A stretch of DNA of 13,560 nt, from NCBI RefSeq assembly GCF_023229105.1, contig NZ_JALNZY010000055.1, positions 1 to 13,560 of the forward strand, read 5' to 3'. This stretch comes from Sulfurimonas sp. (GTDB lineage: Bacteria; Campylobacterota; Campylobacteria; Campylobacterales; Sulfurimonadaceae). The translations under genes were made by a program, and so were the position numbers. Positions 13,200 through 13,560 of this stretch are shown piece by piece. The notes below the pieces were generated by a model. That model was not told where the DNA came from and did not search any database. It was given only the letters and a program-made list of their open reading frames with translations. The first letter of the stretch is position 1; each line of letters begins with the position of its first letter.

Positions 13200-13560
13200 T
13201 TGATACTTCTTAATCTCTTCCCATACTCTCTCAAGAGAGCGTTTGTACTTTTTTAGATTGCTTATATATGTTAAATCAGATGGGTTTGCGATGCTGTTTT
13301 TTAAATCAAGTGCAGCATCATGGAGAGAATCAGCGCCGATGTTTGCGGCTACTCCCGATATATCTAAGAGCATTTTATCGGCATGTATGCCGTTTGTCCC
13401 ATTTATATGCTCTTGAAGTATTGCTGCTGAATTGGCATATTTTGATATAAAATCATTTAATATCTCAATATAAAACTCTCTGTCTTGTGCACAAATTTTT
13501 AGACCCTTATCGCTGTTAAGCACTAAAGAGGCACTCTCTTTATCTGTATTGTGTATTTTT
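13188..13560 (-). CDS. C-terminal Hpt-like domain of a larger signalling protein (partial)
   Basis: The reading frame enters from the right edge with no stop (upstream codons read KIHNTDKESASLVLNSDKGL), so this is the C-terminal part of a protein that starts outside the window. The GTG at 13523 is only an internal Val. The visible 120 or so residues resemble an Hpt phosphotransfer domain: DKGLKICAQDREFYIEILNDF, then GVAANIGADSLHDAALDLKNSI. In functional Hpt domains the phospho-His sits four residues before the Gly of GVAxNIGA (AHTLKGVA); here that position is Leu in LLDISGVA. The domain is therefore degenerate or structural. The parent is probably a hybrid histidine kinase or a response regulator, which cannot be decided here. 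It ends 12 bases inside the convergent DUF59 gene. Confidence 0.7.
   Translation of the reverse strand, partial: KIHNTDKESASLVLNSDKGLKICAQDREFYIEILNDFISKYANSAAILQEHINGTNGIHADKMLLDISGVAANIGADSLHDAALDLKNSIANPSDLTYISNLKKYKRSLERVWEEIKKYQLTS

Noticed and set aside
13188..13523. Complete 111-aa protein starting at the GTG at 13523
   Set aside because: The frame stays open to the window edge with no stop, and the Hpt-like homology begins around this codon, so it is a C-terminal part of a larger protein.

Overview
This window looks like a chromosomal segment from a Campylobacterota (Epsilonproteobacteria) organism, most likely Sulfurimonas or a close relative. The DNA is AT-rich with dense overlapping operons. 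The gene order pseudouridine synthase - FN3 lipoprotein (FlpA type) - long-form trmB - ftsE - ftsX - EnvC-like protein matches the order I recall from Campylobacter jejuni (Cj1280c to Cj1275c). The second half adds a redox/nitrogen-oxide type membrane module that fits a free-living chemolithotroph. The genus is an inference; no rRNA or tRNA is present.

Layout. (1) 1-5475, plus strand: six tightly packed genes, most of them overlapping. They are the 3' end of an RluA-type pseudouridine synthase, a four-FN3 lipoprotein homologous to the FlpA adhesin, an extended TrmB tRNA m7G46 methyltransferase, FtsE, FtsX, and a coiled-coil protein with a degenerate LytM domain. The last three form the FtsEX-EnvC pathway, in which cytoplasmic ATP hydrolysis controls peptidoglycan cleavage at the septum. 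(2) 5521-7043: thrC with its own TATAAT box and a possible weak terminator. (3) 7103-9910, minus strand: proC followed after 12 bases by a PAS-PAS-GGDEF-EAL protein. Its cyclase motif is degenerate (QGDEF) but its EAL residues are intact, so it is probably a sensory c-di-GMP phosphodiesterase. (4) 9977-11209: proA, divergent from proC across a 66-base gap with two overlapping promoter candidates. (5) 11222-13199: a hairpin that is both a plausible proA terminator and a near-perfect FNR/DNR-type palindrome. It sits about 41 bases upstream of the predicted start of a three-gene operon: a DUF2249 (TusA-fold-like) protein, a 12-TM NnrS/oxidase-subunit-I-like membrane protein, and a DUF59/MIP18 iron-sulfur assembly protein. 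(6) 13188-13560, minus strand: the C-terminus of a larger signalling protein ending in an Hpt-like domain that lacks the phosphoacceptor histidine.

The least characterised part is region 5. A DUF2249 - polytopic His-rich membrane protein - DUF59 operon behind a class-II-positioned CRP/FNR-family site suggests a module induced by low oxygen or nitrogen oxides that assembles or protects a metal centre. Several proteins in the window keep a fold but have lost the textbook catalytic residue (LytM, GGDEF, Hpt, and the TrmB PDPW motif). These are recorded separately below. I saw no CRISPR array, insertion sequence, tRNA or rRNA, and no gene-free stretch longer than 300 bases.
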